Source: Pseudomonas azerbaijanoccidentalis
Lineage (GTDB): Bacteria; Pseudomonadota; Gammaproteobacteria; Pseudomonadales; Pseudomonadaceae
NCBI RefSeq assembly: GCF_019145495.1
Contig: NZ_JAHSTU010000001.1
Coordinates: 186,001-250,000 of the forward strand
Length of the DNA: 64,000 bases
Direction: 5' to 3'
Part shown: positions 1 to 8,328 of the stretch, piece after piece
How the letters are laid out: every line of letters begins with the position of its first letter
How positions within the stretch are numbered: the first letter of the stretch is position 1
The notes under the pieces: generated by a model
Told to the model about the DNA's origin: nothing
The model's database searches: none
What the model saw: the letters and a program-made list of their open reading frames with translations, nothing else
Translations under genes and position numbers: made by a program

Positions 1-383
1 TCGTCGTCGGTGGCGAACTGCGCCGCGAGGGCCGCAGCGGCCGGCTCGATGATGCTGCGCACGCTGGTCAGCAGATTGAAAAACTCGTTCTGTGGGCTGC
101 TTTGCATCAACCAGTGCAGCACATCCGGGTCGAGCATGTGCCATTCCCGACGCGGTTTGACCACGGTGCCCACTCGCGGACGGGAATACACCAAGCCCTT
201 GGCAACCAGCACCCGGGTGGCTTCGCGCAGTACCGGGCGACTCACGGCATATTCCTCGCACAACAGGGCCTCGGCAGGCAGTTTGTCGTCCGGCAGAAAA
301 CGCCCGGAAACGATCTGCATGCCCAATTCCTGGACGATGCGCGAATGCATGCTTTTGCGGTCGGAAGGTTTGCGGTAATCCAT
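1..383 (-). CDS. FadR/GntR-family transcriptional regulator (3' end outside window)
   Basis: The reverse strand from an ATG at 383 encodes a GntR-type winged-helix N-terminus (starts MDYRKPSDRKSMHSRIVQEL; then LPAEALLCEEYAVSRPVLREA, a typical GntR recognition helix). It is followed by the start of the helical FCD-type effector domain (residues about 85 on, with VRSIIEPAAAALAA), which runs off the left edge. FadR-subfamily proteins normally repress sugar-acid genes and release DNA on binding a pathway intermediate. The gene sits 179 bp upstream of, and on the same strand as, the sugar-acid dehydratase at 563-2299, so it is probably the local regulator. Two matches to the FadR-type operator consensus lie in the divergent promoter at 2313-2400. 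Effector is unknown; the C-terminal half cannot be judged here. Confidence 0.85.
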   Translation of the reverse strand, partial: MDYRKPSDRKSMHSRIVQELGMQIVSGRFLPDDKLPAEALLCEEYAVSRPVLREATRVLVAKGLVYSRPRVGTVVKPRREWHMLDPDVLHWLMQSSPQNEFFNLLTSVRSIIEPAAAALAAQFATDD

Positions 384-458
384 GGGGGGCGACGCGGTCC
401 TGTGCGGGAGGGTGTCGCGCATGATAGCAGGCGCGGACGATCGGCGATTCAACCCTTG

Positions 459-558
459 AAAAGATCGCAGCCTTCGGCAGCTCCTACAGAGATCCGGTTC
501 ACACAAAAGATGTGTTTGACCTGAATCCTGTAGGGGCTGCCGAAGGCCGCGATCTTTT
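459..558. repeat. REP doublet (GATCGCAGCCTTCGG family)
   Basis: Two inverted copies of a REP-like unit flank about 45 bp. The left arm reads AAAAGATCGCAGCCTTCGGC and the right arm ends GCCGAAGGCCGCGATCTTTT. It fills most of the 179-bp gap between the GntR regulator gene and the dehydratase gene. One base change in the right arm (GGCCGC for GGCTGC) makes the stem imperfect. Inference: a REPIN-type element, perhaps acting as a transcription or mRNA-end barrier. Confidence 0.85.
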
Positions 559-562
559 GCTT

Positions 563-2299
563 TTAGTGAGAGTGACGCGGCACTTCAGCCCCGCGGCAGC
601 CGACCAGGAAGTCGAAGTCGCAACCCTGATCCGCCTGCAACACATGGTCGATGTACAGCTGACGGTAACCGCCCACCAGCAACTGCTGCGGCGGTTGCAG
701 GTCGGCCATGCGTGCAGCCAGCTCGGCATCCGGAATGTCCAGGTGCAGACGGCCGGTGGCGCAGTCGAGTTCGATCCAGTCGCCTTCTTTTACGGTCGCC
801 AAAGGCCCGCCTGCCGCCGCTTCAGGGGCTACGTGCAACACAACCGTGCCATACGCGGTGCCGCTCATGCGCGCATCGGAAATACGCACCATGTCGGTCA
901 CTCCCTGGGCCAGCAGTTTGGCCGGCAGGCCCATGTTGCCAACTTCAGCCATGCCCGGATAACCCTTCGGCCCGCAGTTTTTCATGACCAGAATCGAGTT
1001 GGCATCCACGTCCAGTTCCGGGTCGTTGATCCGTGCCTTATACATGTCGAAGTTCTCGAACACCACGGCGCGACCACGGTGCTGCATGAGTTCCGGGGTG
1101 GCGGCGGACGGCTTGAGCACGGCACCGAGCGGTGCCAGGTTGCCGCGCAACACACAGATGCCGCCATCGGCGCGGATCGGGTTGTCGAGGGTGCGGATCA
1201 CTTCGTCTTCGCCGTAGATCGGCGCGTCCTTGGTGTTCTCGCCGATGGACTTGCCGTTGACAGTCAGGGCATTCGGGTTCGGGATCAGATTGGCTTCGCC
1301 GAGACGGCGCAATACCGCAGGCAGGCCGCCAGCGTAGTAGAACTCTTCCATCAGGAAACGCCCGGACGGTTGCAGGTCGACAATGGTCGGCATGCCGCGA
1401 CCGATGCGGGTCCAGTCGTCCAGATCAAGCTCTACACCGATACGCCCGGCGATGGCCTTCAAGTGGATCACGGCGTTGGTCGAACCGCCAATCGCCGCGT
1501 TGACGCGAATGGCGTTTTCGAAGGCTTCCTTGGTCAGGATCTTCGACAGTTTCAAGTCTTCACGAACCATCTCTACCGCGCGCATGCCGGACATGTGCGC
1601 CAACACATAACGGCGTGCGTCGACCGCCGGGATGGCGGCGTTGTGGGGCAGGGAAGTGCCGAGCGCTTCAGCCATGCAGGCCATGGTCGACGCCGTGCCC
1701 ATGGTGTTGCAGGTACCGGCCGAGCGGGACATGCCGCCCTCGGCCGCAAGAAAATCGTCGATGGTGATGGTGCCGGCCTTGACCTGTTCGCTGAGCTGCC
1801 AGACCACGGTGCCCGAACCGATGTCCTTGCCCTTGTGCTTACCGTTGAGCATCGGTCCGCCGGTGACGACGATGGCCGGCACGTCGCAACTGGCTGCGCC
1901 CATCAGCAAGGCCGGGGTGGTTTTGTCGCAACCGGTCAGCAGCACCACACCGTCAATCGGGTTGCCGCGAATCGCTTCTTCCACGTCCATGCTCGCCAGG
2001 TTGCGAGTGAGCATGGCGGTGGGGCGCAGGTTGGATTCGCCGTTGGAGAACACCGGGAATTCCACCGGAAAGCCTCCGGCCTCGATCACTCCGCGTTTGA
2101 CGTGTTCCGCGATCTGGCGGAAATGCGCGTTGCACGGGGTCAGTTCCGACCAGGTGTTGCAGATGCCGATGATCGGCTTGCCGTGGAACTGGTGGTCGGC
2201 GATGCCCTGATTCTTCATCCAGCTGCGGTACATGAAGCCGTTTTTGTCGGCAGTGCCAAACCATTGGGCGGAGCGCAGGGTGGGTTTCTTATCAGACAT
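563..2299 (-). CDS. IlvD/EDD-family sugar-acid dehydratase (pentonate dehydratase likely)
   Basis: A 578-aa member of the dihydroxyacid/6-phosphogluconate dehydratase family. The Fe-S/Mg centre cysteines are visible: GICNTW (C47), LTGCDKTTPA (C124) and AGTCNTMGTAST (C197). Length and N-terminus (LRSAQWFGTADKNGFMYRSW) resemble L-arabinonate/D-xylonate dehydratases rather than IlvD (about 560-615 aa, amino-acid pathway) or Edd. Such enzymes convert an aldonate to its 2-keto-3-deoxy form in the cytoplasm. The neighbours (FAH-fold dehydratase and 2-ketoglutarate semialdehyde dehydrogenase at 3975-6558) complete a Weimberg-type route, which supports a C5 substrate. Exact sugar (xylonate, arabinonate, lyxonate) cannot be told from sequence. 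It is divergent from the MFS gene with two shared operator-like sites upstream. Confidence 0.9.
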   Translation of the reverse strand: MSDKKPTLRSAQWFGTADKNGFMYRSWMKNQGIADHQFHGKPIIGICNTWSELTPCNAHFRQIAEHVKRGVIEAGGFPVEFPVFSNGESNLRPTAMLTRNLASMDVEEAIRGNPIDGVVLLTGCDKTTPALLMGAASCDVPAIVVTGGPMLNGKHKGKDIGSGTVVWQLSEQVKAGTITIDDFLAAEGGMSRSAGTCNTMGTASTMACMAEALGTSLPHNAAIPAVDARRYVLAHMSGMRAVEMVREDLKLSKILTKEAFENAIRVNAAIGGSTNAVIHLKAIAGRIGVELDLDDWTRIGRGMPTIVDLQPSGRFLMEEFYYAGGLPAVLRRLGEANLIPNPNALTVNGKSIGENTKDAPIYGEDEVIRTLDNPIRADGGICVLRGNLAPLGAVLKPSAATPELMQHRGRAVVFENFDMYKARINDPELDVDANSILVMKNCGPKGYPGMAEVGNMGLPAKLLAQGVTDMVRISDARMSGTAYGTVVLHVAPEAAAGGPLATVKEGDWIELDCATGRLHLDIPDAELAARMADLQPPQQLLVGGYRQLYIDHVLQADQGCDFDFLVGCRGAEVPRHSH

Positions 2300-2312
2300 G
2301 ATCGATTCTCTT

Positions 2313-2400
2313 ATTGTATGACTATATTGTTCGAGCTGAGGCGTAACATAAGCTCAAATTCGCCTCTTTGGAAGTGTTGTTGGGTAAATAGTATTACTAT
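2313..2400. promoter_or_regulatory. Two FadR-type operator-like sites in the divergent promoter
   Basis: ATTGTATGACTAT (2313-2325) and ATAGTATTACTAT (2388-2400) differ at 2 of 13 positions. The second is a perfect 6-1-6 palindrome (ATAGTA-T-TACTAT). Both fit TNGTNNNACNA, the general consensus for FadR-subfamily GntR regulators. They start 75 bp apart between the dehydratase start (2299, reverse) and the MFS start (2493, forward), in the AT-rich part of an otherwise GC-rich region. Inference: operators for the GntR protein at 1-383, controlling both transcripts. Confidence 0.7.
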
Positions 2401-2492
2401 ATAGTCGTTTTCAGCGGAGGGATGGCCCTGACGACTTTTCGTGAGAGGCGTCCCCCGAGGTTCTATAAAAACAACAATCGGAGACCGATCTC

Positions 2493-3815
2493 ATGAGCCA
2501 GGAACTGCGGCTTATTCGCCGCATCACGCTGAAACTGATTCCCTTCCTGATCCTGCTGTACCTGATCGCCTATGTGGATCGCTCCGCGGTGGGCTTCGCC
2601 AAATTGCACATGGGCGCCGACATCGGCCTGGGCGATGCGGCCTACGGTCTCGGCGCAGGATTGTTCTTCATTGGCTACTTCCTGCTGGAAATCCCCAGCA
2701 ACCTGATGCTCGACCGCTTCGGCGCACGGCGCTGGTTTGCGCGGATCATGGTTACTTGGGGCGCCATCACCATCGGCATGGCCTTCGTCCAGGGGCCGAA
2801 CAGCTTCTACGTGATGCGCTTCTTGCTCGGCGCCGCCGAAGCCGGGTTCTTCCCGGGCGTTCTGTACTACATCACCCAATGGTTCCCGGTTCGCCATCGC
2901 GGCAAGATCCTCGGGCTGTTCATCCTCTCCCAACCCATTGCCATGATGATCACCGGCCCCGTGTCCGGTGGCTTGTTGGGCATGGACGGCGTGCTCGGCC
3001 TGCACGGCTGGCAGTGGTTGTTCATCGTCATCGGCACCCCGGCGATCCTGCTGACCTGGCCGGTGTTGCGCTGGTTGCCCGACGGCCCGCAACAGGTGAA
3101 GTGGATGGACCAGGCGGAAAAAGACTGGCTCAGCGGTGAGCTTCAAAAGGACCTCCAAGCGTACGGCCAAACCCGTCATGGCAATCCTTTGCACGCCCTC
3201 AAGGACAAGCGCGTGTTGCTGCTGGCACTGTTCTACCTGCCGGTGACCCTGAGCATTTATGGCCTCGGTTTGTGGTTGCCGACGCTGATCAAACAGTTCG
3301 GTGGCAGCGACCTGGTAACCGGGTTCGTGTCATCGGTGCCTTACATTTTCGGGATCATCGGTCTGTTGATCATCCCGCGCAGCTCCGACCGCATGAATGA
3401 TCGCTATGGCCATCTGGCTGTGCTTTATGTACTGGGCGCTATCGGCCTGTTCCTGAGTGCCTGGCTGACGGTGCCGGTGCTGCAACTGGCCGCGTTGTGC
3501 CTTGTGGCGTTCGCGCTGTTTTCCTGCACGGCGGTGTTCTGGACCCTGCCGGGCCGGTTCTTTGCCGGCGCGAGTGCGGCGGCGGGGATTGCGCTGATCA
3601 ACTCGGTGGGCAACCTCGGCGGCTACATCGGCCCGTTTGTGATCGGCGCGCTCAAGGAATACACCGGCAATCTGGCCTCGGGCCTGTATTTCCTGTCCTG
3701 CGTGATGGTCTTCGGCCTGATTCTGACTGGCGTGGTTTACCGGTTGTTGGAGCGCAAGCACGTGCTGCCGGCGGATGAATTTGCGGCGAGTGCGCGTGGG
3801 GCGACTCGTACCTGA
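2493..3815 (+). CDS. MFS transporter (sugar-acid uptake, ACS-type)
   Basis: A 440-aa major facilitator with about 12 hydrophobic segments. The family signature between TM2 and TM3 is visible as LMLDRFGARRWFARIMVTWG (residues about 70-89), and the second half has the related RSSDRMNDRYG loop. N-terminal RRITLKLIPFLILLYLIAYVDRSAVGFAK is typical of the anion:cation symporter (ExuT/GudP/tartrate-type) group, which imports hexuronates, aldarates and aldonates with protons. It lies divergent from the dehydratase and upstream of the FAH and aldehyde dehydrogenase genes, so the likely cargo is the aldonate degraded by this cluster. Start ATG at 2493 is preceded by CGGAG. A REP doublet separates it from the next gene. 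Confidence 0.85.
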   Translation: MSQELRLIRRITLKLIPFLILLYLIAYVDRSAVGFAKLHMGADIGLGDAAYGLGAGLFFIGYFLLEIPSNLMLDRFGARRWFARIMVTWGAITIGMAFVQGPNSFYVMRFLLGAAEAGFFPGVLYYITQWFPVRHRGKILGLFILSQPIAMMITGPVSGGLLGMDGVLGLHGWQWLFIVIGTPAILLTWPVLRWLPDGPQQVKWMDQAEKDWLSGELQKDLQAYGQTRHGNPLHALKDKRVLLLALFYLPVTLSIYGLGLWLPTLIKQFGGSDLVTGFVSSVPYIFGIIGLLIIPRSSDRMNDRYGHLAVLYVLGAIGLFLSAWLTVPVLQLAALCLVAFALFSCTAVFWTLPGRFFAGASAAAGIALINSVGNLGGYIGPFVIGALKEYTGNLASGLYFLSCVMVFGLILTGVVYRLLERKHVLPADEFAASARGATRT

Positions 3816-3838
3816 CACGAAATAAGCATCACCACCGA

Positions 3839-3933
3839 CCCTGTGGGAGCGGGCTTGCCCGCGATGACGCAGGCACATTCACCATTGATGTGCCAGACAG
3901 ATTGCTATCGCGGGCAAGCCCGCTCCCACAGGG
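3839..3933. repeat. REP doublet (GTGGGAGCGGGCTTGCCCGC family)
   Basis: Inverted arms CCCTGTGGGAGCGGGCTTGC and GCAAGCCCGCTCCCACAGGG, each itself carrying the GGGCTTGCCC mini-palindrome, flank about 35 bp. It occupies the gap between the MFS gene and the FAH-family gene. The same family recurs at 57241-57315. Confidence 0.9.
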
Positions 3934-3974
3934 ATCTGCGATTGTTTTCGAAATTTATACTCGGGAGAAAATCC

Positions 3975-4967
3975 ATGCGTTTGGTTCAATTCGAATTGAG
4001 TAACGGCGAACGCCGCGTCGGCGTGGTCGAGGGCGGGCAGGTGCGTGAAGTGCAAGACGCACGCACTGTGCGCGATCTGGCGCTGGCCGCGATCGAGGCA
4101 GGTGTCGGTCTTGAGCAGCAAGTGAGCGCGCTGGGCCTGGGCGTCAGCCACGATTACGCACAACTGCTGGCACAACTGCGTATCCTGCCGCCGCTGGATC
4201 ACCCGGACCCGGCGCACATGCTGGTCAGCGGCACCGGTCTGACCCATTTGGGCAGCGCCTCGGCCCGGGACAAAATGCACCAGCAGGCTGGTGACGAAGC
4301 GGCGATGACCGACACCATGCGCATCTTCAAGTGGGGCGTGGAGGGCGGTAAACCTGCGGCAGGTCAGGCGGGCGTGCAGCCGGAGTGGTTCTACAAAGGC
4401 GATGGCAGCATCGTCGTGCGTCCCGGCCAGCCGTTCCCGTTGCCGCCGTTTGCCGAAGACGCGGGTGAGGAACCGGAGCTCAGCGGCCTTTATGTCATCG
4501 GCCATGACGGCAAACCGTATCGCGTCGGTTTTGCCATAGGCAACGAATTCTCCGATCACGTCATGGAGCGCAAGAACTACCTGTATCTGGCCCATTCGAA
4601 ACTGCGCAGTTGCAGCTACGGTCCCGAGTTGCGGGTCGGTGAATTGCCCCAGCATCTGGCCGGCACCAGCCGCATCTTGCGCGACGGCGAAGTGCTGTGG
4701 CAGAACGAGTTCCTCAGTGGCGAGGCCAATATGTGCCACAGCCTGGCGAACCTTGAGTTCCACCATTTCAAATACAGTCAGTTCCTGCGTCCTGGTGATG
4801 TGCACATTCACTTCTTCGGCACGGCAACGCTGTCGTTTGCCGATGGCGTGCGCACGCAACCGGGTGATGTATTCGAGATCAGCCAGGCTGAATTCGGCGC
4901 GCCGTTGATCAATGGCATCGCACCGGTTGCAGCAGCGTTCGAACCCGGCACCGTCGGCACACTTTGA
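3975..4967 (+). CDS. AraD1/GguC-type FAH-fold protein, probable 2-keto-3-deoxy-pentonate dehydratase
   Basis: A 330-aa fumarylacetoacetate hydrolase-fold protein of the AraD1/GguC type, which includes the XylX-like 2-keto-3-deoxypentonate dehydratases. Visible family landmarks are HMLVSGTGLTHLGSASARDKMH (split here for brevity; residues about 79-100), YVIGHDGKPYRVGFAIGNEFSDH with acidic metal ligands (about 175-197), and the tail FEISQAEFGAPLINGI. Expected reaction: dehydration of the 2-keto-3-deoxy acid made by the upstream dehydratase to 2-ketoglutarate semialdehyde. Start ATG at 3975 has GGGAGAAAA in front; upstream in-frame sequence runs through the REP and is not coding. It is separated by 10 bp from the semialdehyde dehydrogenase gene, so the two are one operon. 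The alternative, a 2,4-diketo-3-deoxy acid hydrolase, fits the context less well. Confidence 0.8.
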   Translation: MRLVQFELSNGERRVGVVEGGQVREVQDARTVRDLALAAIEAGVGLEQQVSALGLGVSHDYAQLLAQLRILPPLDHPDPAHMLVSGTGLTHLGSASARDKMHQQAGDEAAMTDTMRIFKWGVEGGKPAAGQAGVQPEWFYKGDGSIVVRPGQPFPLPPFAEDAGEEPELSGLYVIGHDGKPYRVGFAIGNEFSDHVMERKNYLYLAHSKLRSCSYGPELRVGELPQHLAGTSRILRDGEVLWQNEFLSGEANMCHSLANLEFHHFKYSQFLRPGDVHIHFFGTATLSFADGVRTQPGDVFEISQAEFGAPLINGIAPVAAAFEPGTVGTL

Positions 4968-4977
4968 GGAGAAATGC

Positions 4978-6558
4978 ATGACCCTGATACTCGGTCACAA
5001 CTACATCGGCGGCCAGCGCAGCGCCTTGGGCAGCGTCAAGTTACAGAGCGTTGATGCTGAAACCGGCGAAGCGTTGCCTCACGATTTCATTCAGGCGACG
5101 CCCGATGAAGTCGACGCCGCTGCCAAAGCGGCCGCAGCGGCATACCCGGCTTATCGCAGCCTGAGTGCAGAGCGTCGCGCGCAGTTTCTGGATGCGATTG
5201 CGACAGAGCTGGACGCGCTGAGTGATGAATTCGTCAGCCTGGTGTGTCGGGAAACCGCGCTGCCGGCCGCCCGGATCATCGGTGAGCGTGGACGCACCAG
5301 TGGCCAGATGCGGCTGTTCGCCAATGTGTTGCGTCGTGGTGATTTCTACGGCGCGCGTATCGATCAGGCACTGCCGTCCCGCCAACCGCTGCCGCGTCCC
5401 GACCTGCGTCAGTACCGCATCGGCCTGGGCCCGGTGGCTGTGTTCGGTGCCAGCAACTTTCCCCTGGCGTTCTCGACAGCCGGCGGCGACACCGCATCGG
5501 CCTTGGCCGCCGGATGCCCGGTAGTGTTCAAGGCCCACAGTGGCCACATGGCAACAGCCGAACTGGTGGCCAATGCGATCATCCGCGCCGCGGAAAAAAC
5601 CGCGATGCCGGCCGGTGTGTTCAACATGATCTACGGCGGCGGCGTCGGTGAAGCGCTGGTCAAGCATCCGGCCATTCAGGCCGTAGGCTTCACCGGGTCG
5701 CTCAAGGGCGGTCGAGCCTTGTGCGACATGGTCGCTGCGCGCCCGCAGCCGATTCCGGTGTTTGCCGAAATGTCGAGCATCAACCCGGTGATCGTCCTGC
5801 CCCAGGCATTGCAAGCACGCTCGGAAACCATCGCGCGTGATCTGTCGGCCTCGGTGGTGCAAGGCTGCGGCCAGTTCTGCACCAATCCGGGTTTGGTCAT
5901 CGGGATTCGTTCGCCACAGTTCACCGCATTCCTCACGTTGCTGGCTGACATGATGGCGGATCAATCGGCGCAAACCATGCTCAATGCGGGGACGCTCAGC
6001 AGCTACGGCAAAGGCCTGCAAAAGCTCCTTGACCATCCGGGCATTGCACATCTGGCGGGCGAGCCGCAACAAGGGCGTCAAGCACAGCCACAGTTGTTCA
6101 AGGCCGATGTCAGCCTGTTGATCAACGGCGATGAAGTGCTGCAAGAGGAAGTGTTCGGCCCGACCACCGTGGTCGTCGAAGTGGCGGATCAGGCGCAACT
6201 GAGCGCGGCGTTGAACGGCCTGCACGGTCAGTTGACCGCGACGATCATTGGCGAGCAGGCTGATTTCCAGCAGTTCGGCGAGCTGACGGCGTTGCTGGAG
6301 CAGAAAGTAGGGCGAATCCTGCTCAATGGCTACCCGACCGGTGTGGAAGTGTGTGATTCGATGGTCCATGGCGGGCCCTATCCGGCGACGTCGGATGCAC
6401 GCGGCACGTCGGTGGGCACCTTGGCAATCGACCGTTTCCTGCGCCCGGTGTGTTTCCAGAACTACCCCGACAGCCTGCTGCCGGAAGCGCTGAAGAACGC
6501 TAACCCGCTGCGCATTCAGCGACTGGTGGATGGCAAGCCCTCGCGCGACGCCCTCTAA
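4978..6558 (+). CDS. 2-ketoglutarate semialdehyde dehydrogenase (NADP-type ALDH)
   Basis: A 526-aa aldehyde dehydrogenase of the ketoglutarate-semialdehyde group. Motifs seen: the cofactor region GPVAVFGASNFPLAFSTAGG (about 151-170), FTGSLKGGRAL, the general-base stretch FAEMSSINPV, and the catalytic-cysteine stretch QGCGQFCTNPG. It should oxidise 2-ketoglutarate semialdehyde to 2-ketoglutarate, the last step of Weimberg-type pentose and aldarate routes. The start ATG at 4978 has AGGAG 7 bp upstream; a longer reading frame overlaps the previous gene and is less likely. The FAH-family gene ends 10 bp upstream. A REP doublet follows the stop codon directly. Confidence 0.92.
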   Translation: MTLILGHNYIGGQRSALGSVKLQSVDAETGEALPHDFIQATPDEVDAAAKAAAAAYPAYRSLSAERRAQFLDAIATELDALSDEFVSLVCRETALPAARIIGERGRTSGQMRLFANVLRRGDFYGARIDQALPSRQPLPRPDLRQYRIGLGPVAVFGASNFPLAFSTAGGDTASALAAGCPVVFKAHSGHMATAELVANAIIRAAEKTAMPAGVFNMIYGGGVGEALVKHPAIQAVGFTGSLKGGRALCDMVAARPQPIPVFAEMSSINPVIVLPQALQARSETIARDLSASVVQGCGQFCTNPGLVIGIRSPQFTAFLTLLADMMADQSAQTMLNAGTLSSYGKGLQKLLDHPGIAHLAGEPQQGRQAQPQLFKADVSLLINGDEVLQEEVFGPTTVVVEVADQAQLSAALNGLHGQLTATIIGEQADFQQFGELTALLEQKVGRILLNGYPTGVEVCDSMVHGGPYPATSDARGTSVGTLAIDRFLRPVCFQNYPDSLLPEALKNANPLRIQRLVDGKPSRDAL

Positions 6559-6568
6559 CGACCCACGA

Positions 6569-6658
6569 CCCCGTAGGAGCTGCCGAAGGCTGCGATCTTT
6601 AGATCTTGATCTTAAAAAGCAACATCAAAAGATCGCAGCCTTCGGCAGCTCCTACGGG
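6569..6658. repeat. REP doublet (GTAGGAGCTGCCGAAGGC family)
   Basis: Inverted arms CCCCGTAGGAGCTGCCGAAG and CTTCGGCAGCTCCTACGGGG, extended inward by GCTGCGATCTTT, surround about 30 bp. It begins 11 bp after the aldehyde dehydrogenase stop and probably separates that transcript from the DUF5629-like gene. Confidence 0.92.
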
Positions 6659-6715
6659 GGATTGTGCGGAACATTGAGCTATCATTGCGTCTTTCCCATT
6701 CAAAGATTGACTGCC

Positions 6716-7012
6716 ATGACTGCTCCAGCCGACACCTTGCTCAATGCCCTCGAACACTGCGGAATGGTGGAAATCGATGGGCTTCATGCCTTCGAATTCG
6801 CGCTCGATGAGTTCGATAACCTGCACATTGAATGCATGGATGGCCGTGTGGCCAAACACTGGGAGTTCACCCCGGCGCAGATCCAGGCCGCCACCTTCGA
6901 TGCCACCCTGCAAAGCTGGGTGATCGCCGGTGATTCAGGCGAACACCGACTGGTGTGCCTCGGCGATGTCATCAGCGGCGACAACGAAGACGATGATCAG
7001 GACGATGCGTAA
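6716..7012 (+). CDS. DUF5629-like small acidic protein
   Basis: A 98-aa soluble, acidic protein starting MTAPADTLLNALEHCGMVEI and ending in an Asp-rich tail (GDNEDDDQDDA). It resembles the Pseudomonas DUF5629 family; no catalytic motif or membrane segment is visible. The ATG at 6716 is the first after the REP doublet; a longer in-frame reading extends through the repeat and is not credible. The stop overlaps the start of the lactonase gene by 8 bp, suggesting translational coupling. Function unknown. Confidence 0.75.
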   Translation: MTAPADTLLNALEHCGMVEIDGLHAFEFALDEFDNLHIECMDGRVAKHWEFTPAQIQAATFDATLQSWVIAGDSGEHRLVCLGDVISGDNEDDDQDDA

Positions 7013-8174
7013 CCTCTGGCCGCTGTTGATGGCCGGCAGCATCGGCGCGATGGGCGTTCAGGCCGCGTTCGCCGACGACTATCAACTGCTCGTGGGTTCG
7101 TACACCGCAGGTGAGAGCCAAGGCATCTATCGCCTGAACTTCGACAGCGCCACCGGGCAAATCAACCCCAAGCCGTTACAAGTGATCAAAAGCGAAAACC
7201 CGTCATGGTTGACCCTGTCCAGGGATCAGCGACGCTTGTTCGTGGTCAACGAAAATGGTCCGGGCCAGGCTGATCCGGTCGGGCGTGTGAGCAGCTATGC
7301 GATCGACCCCAAGAGCCATGCGCTGAGCCTGATCAATCAGGTGCAGAGCCTGGGCAACGAACCGACGCATTCGAGCCTCAGCCTCGATGCCAGCCATTTG
7401 TTCGTCAGTAATTACTCGGTGGCCGAAGACCCGGGTGGCACCCTGGCGGTGTTACCGGTCGGTGCTGATGGCACGGTCAAATCCGTGGTGCAGATGAGCA
7501 GCCATCCGGCCAGTCGGGTCAACGCCGAGCGGCAGATGTCGGCGCATGTGCATTCGACGGTGCCGTCGCCCGACGGTAAGTTCGTGTTCTCCAATGACCT
7601 GGGGGCAGACAAGGTGTTTGTCTACCGCTTTGACCCCAAGGCCAACCCGGAACTGCCGTTGACGCCCGCCACACCGGCGTTCGTCCAGTTGCCCGCCGGT
7701 AGCGGCCCGCGTCACCTGTTATTCAGCGCCGATGGCCAGCACGCGTGGCTGACCATGGAGATGAGTGCCCAGGTGGCCGTGTTCGATTATCGCGATGGCA
7801 AGCTTGAACAAACGCAGATGGTCGATCTGGCTGCCGGGCAACCGGTCTCGGACAAAGCCGCCGCTGCGCTACACGCTTCAGCCGATGGCAAGTTTCTGTA
7901 CGTGAGCAACCGCGGCACCGCTAATCAGCTGCTGGTGTTCGCTGTCGACCCGGCGACCGGCCATCTCAAGGAACTGCAACGCCGAGCGGTGGAGGGCGAT
8001 CATCCGCGTGAGTTCAGCCTCGATCCAAGTGGCAAGTTCTTGTTGATCGCCAACCAGAAAAGCAACCAGATTGTCGTCGTCGAACGCGATGCGAAGACCG
8101 GTCTGCTAGGCAAAACCGTGCAAAAACTGCCGATGGATGCCCCGAGCGATCTCAAGTTTCTTCTGCGACAATAA
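7005..8174 (+). CDS. Secreted lactonase-like seven-bladed beta-propeller
   Basis: A 389-aa protein with a signal peptide (MRNLWPLLMAGSIGAMGVQAAFA, cut near residue 23) followed by repeated propeller blades, for example DYQLLVGSYTAGESQGIYRL, NENGPGQADPVGRVSSYAID, DGKFLYVSNRGTANQLLVF and LDPSGKFLLIANQKSNQIVV. It belongs to the 6-phosphogluconolactonase (Pgl)/muconate-cycloisomerase-like lactonase family. Because it is exported, it is more likely to act on lactones (for example gluconolactone from periplasmic glucose oxidation) or be structural than to hydrolyse cytoplasmic 6-phosphogluconolactone. The start at ATG 7005 overlaps the preceding gene; longer readings would remove the signal peptide from the N-terminus. 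Confidence 0.85.
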   Translation: MRNLWPLLMAGSIGAMGVQAAFADDYQLLVGSYTAGESQGIYRLNFDSATGQINPKPLQVIKSENPSWLTLSRDQRRLFVVNENGPGQADPVGRVSSYAIDPKSHALSLINQVQSLGNEPTHSSLSLDASHLFVSNYSVAEDPGGTLAVLPVGADGTVKSVVQMSSHPASRVNAERQMSAHVHSTVPSPDGKFVFSNDLGADKVFVYRFDPKANPELPLTPATPAFVQLPAGSGPRHLLFSADGQHAWLTMEMSAQVAVFDYRDGKLEQTQMVDLAAGQPVSDKAAAALHASADGKFLYVSNRGTANQLLVFAVDPATGHLKELQRRAVEGDHPREFSLDPSGKFLLIANQKSNQIVVVERDAKTGLLGKTVQKLPMDAPSDLKFLLRQ

Positions 8175-8208
8175 ACCGCAGGCCCCGAATCACGGGGCCT
8201 GCGCGGTT
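8175..8208 (+). terminator. Hairpin after the lactonase gene, terminator-like
   Basis: Starting 1 bp after the TAA, GCAGGCCCCG (8178-8187) pairs with CGGGGCCTGC (8193-8202) around AATCA, and outer AACC/GGTT extends the stem. There is no long T-run, so termination may be partial or factor-assisted. Confidence 0.55.
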
Positions 8209-8328
8209 CTATCGATGAGGCTGATATCTAGTAATGCTACAAAGCATTTCAAGGCCTCGTTCCTCGGGGGTTAAGTTTGCTTCACGGCCCCACCGGGCAA
8301 GCAAGCCAACTGACTCCGAGGATTACCC

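Noticed and set aside
512..2404. A 630-codon forward frame across the dehydratase gene
   Set aside because: Antisense shadow of the IlvD/EDD gene; it starts in the REP doublet and carries no motif.
6530..6715. Upstream extension of the DUF5629-like gene to 6530
   Set aside because: The extension translates the aldehyde dehydrogenase 3' end out of frame and then the REP doublet.
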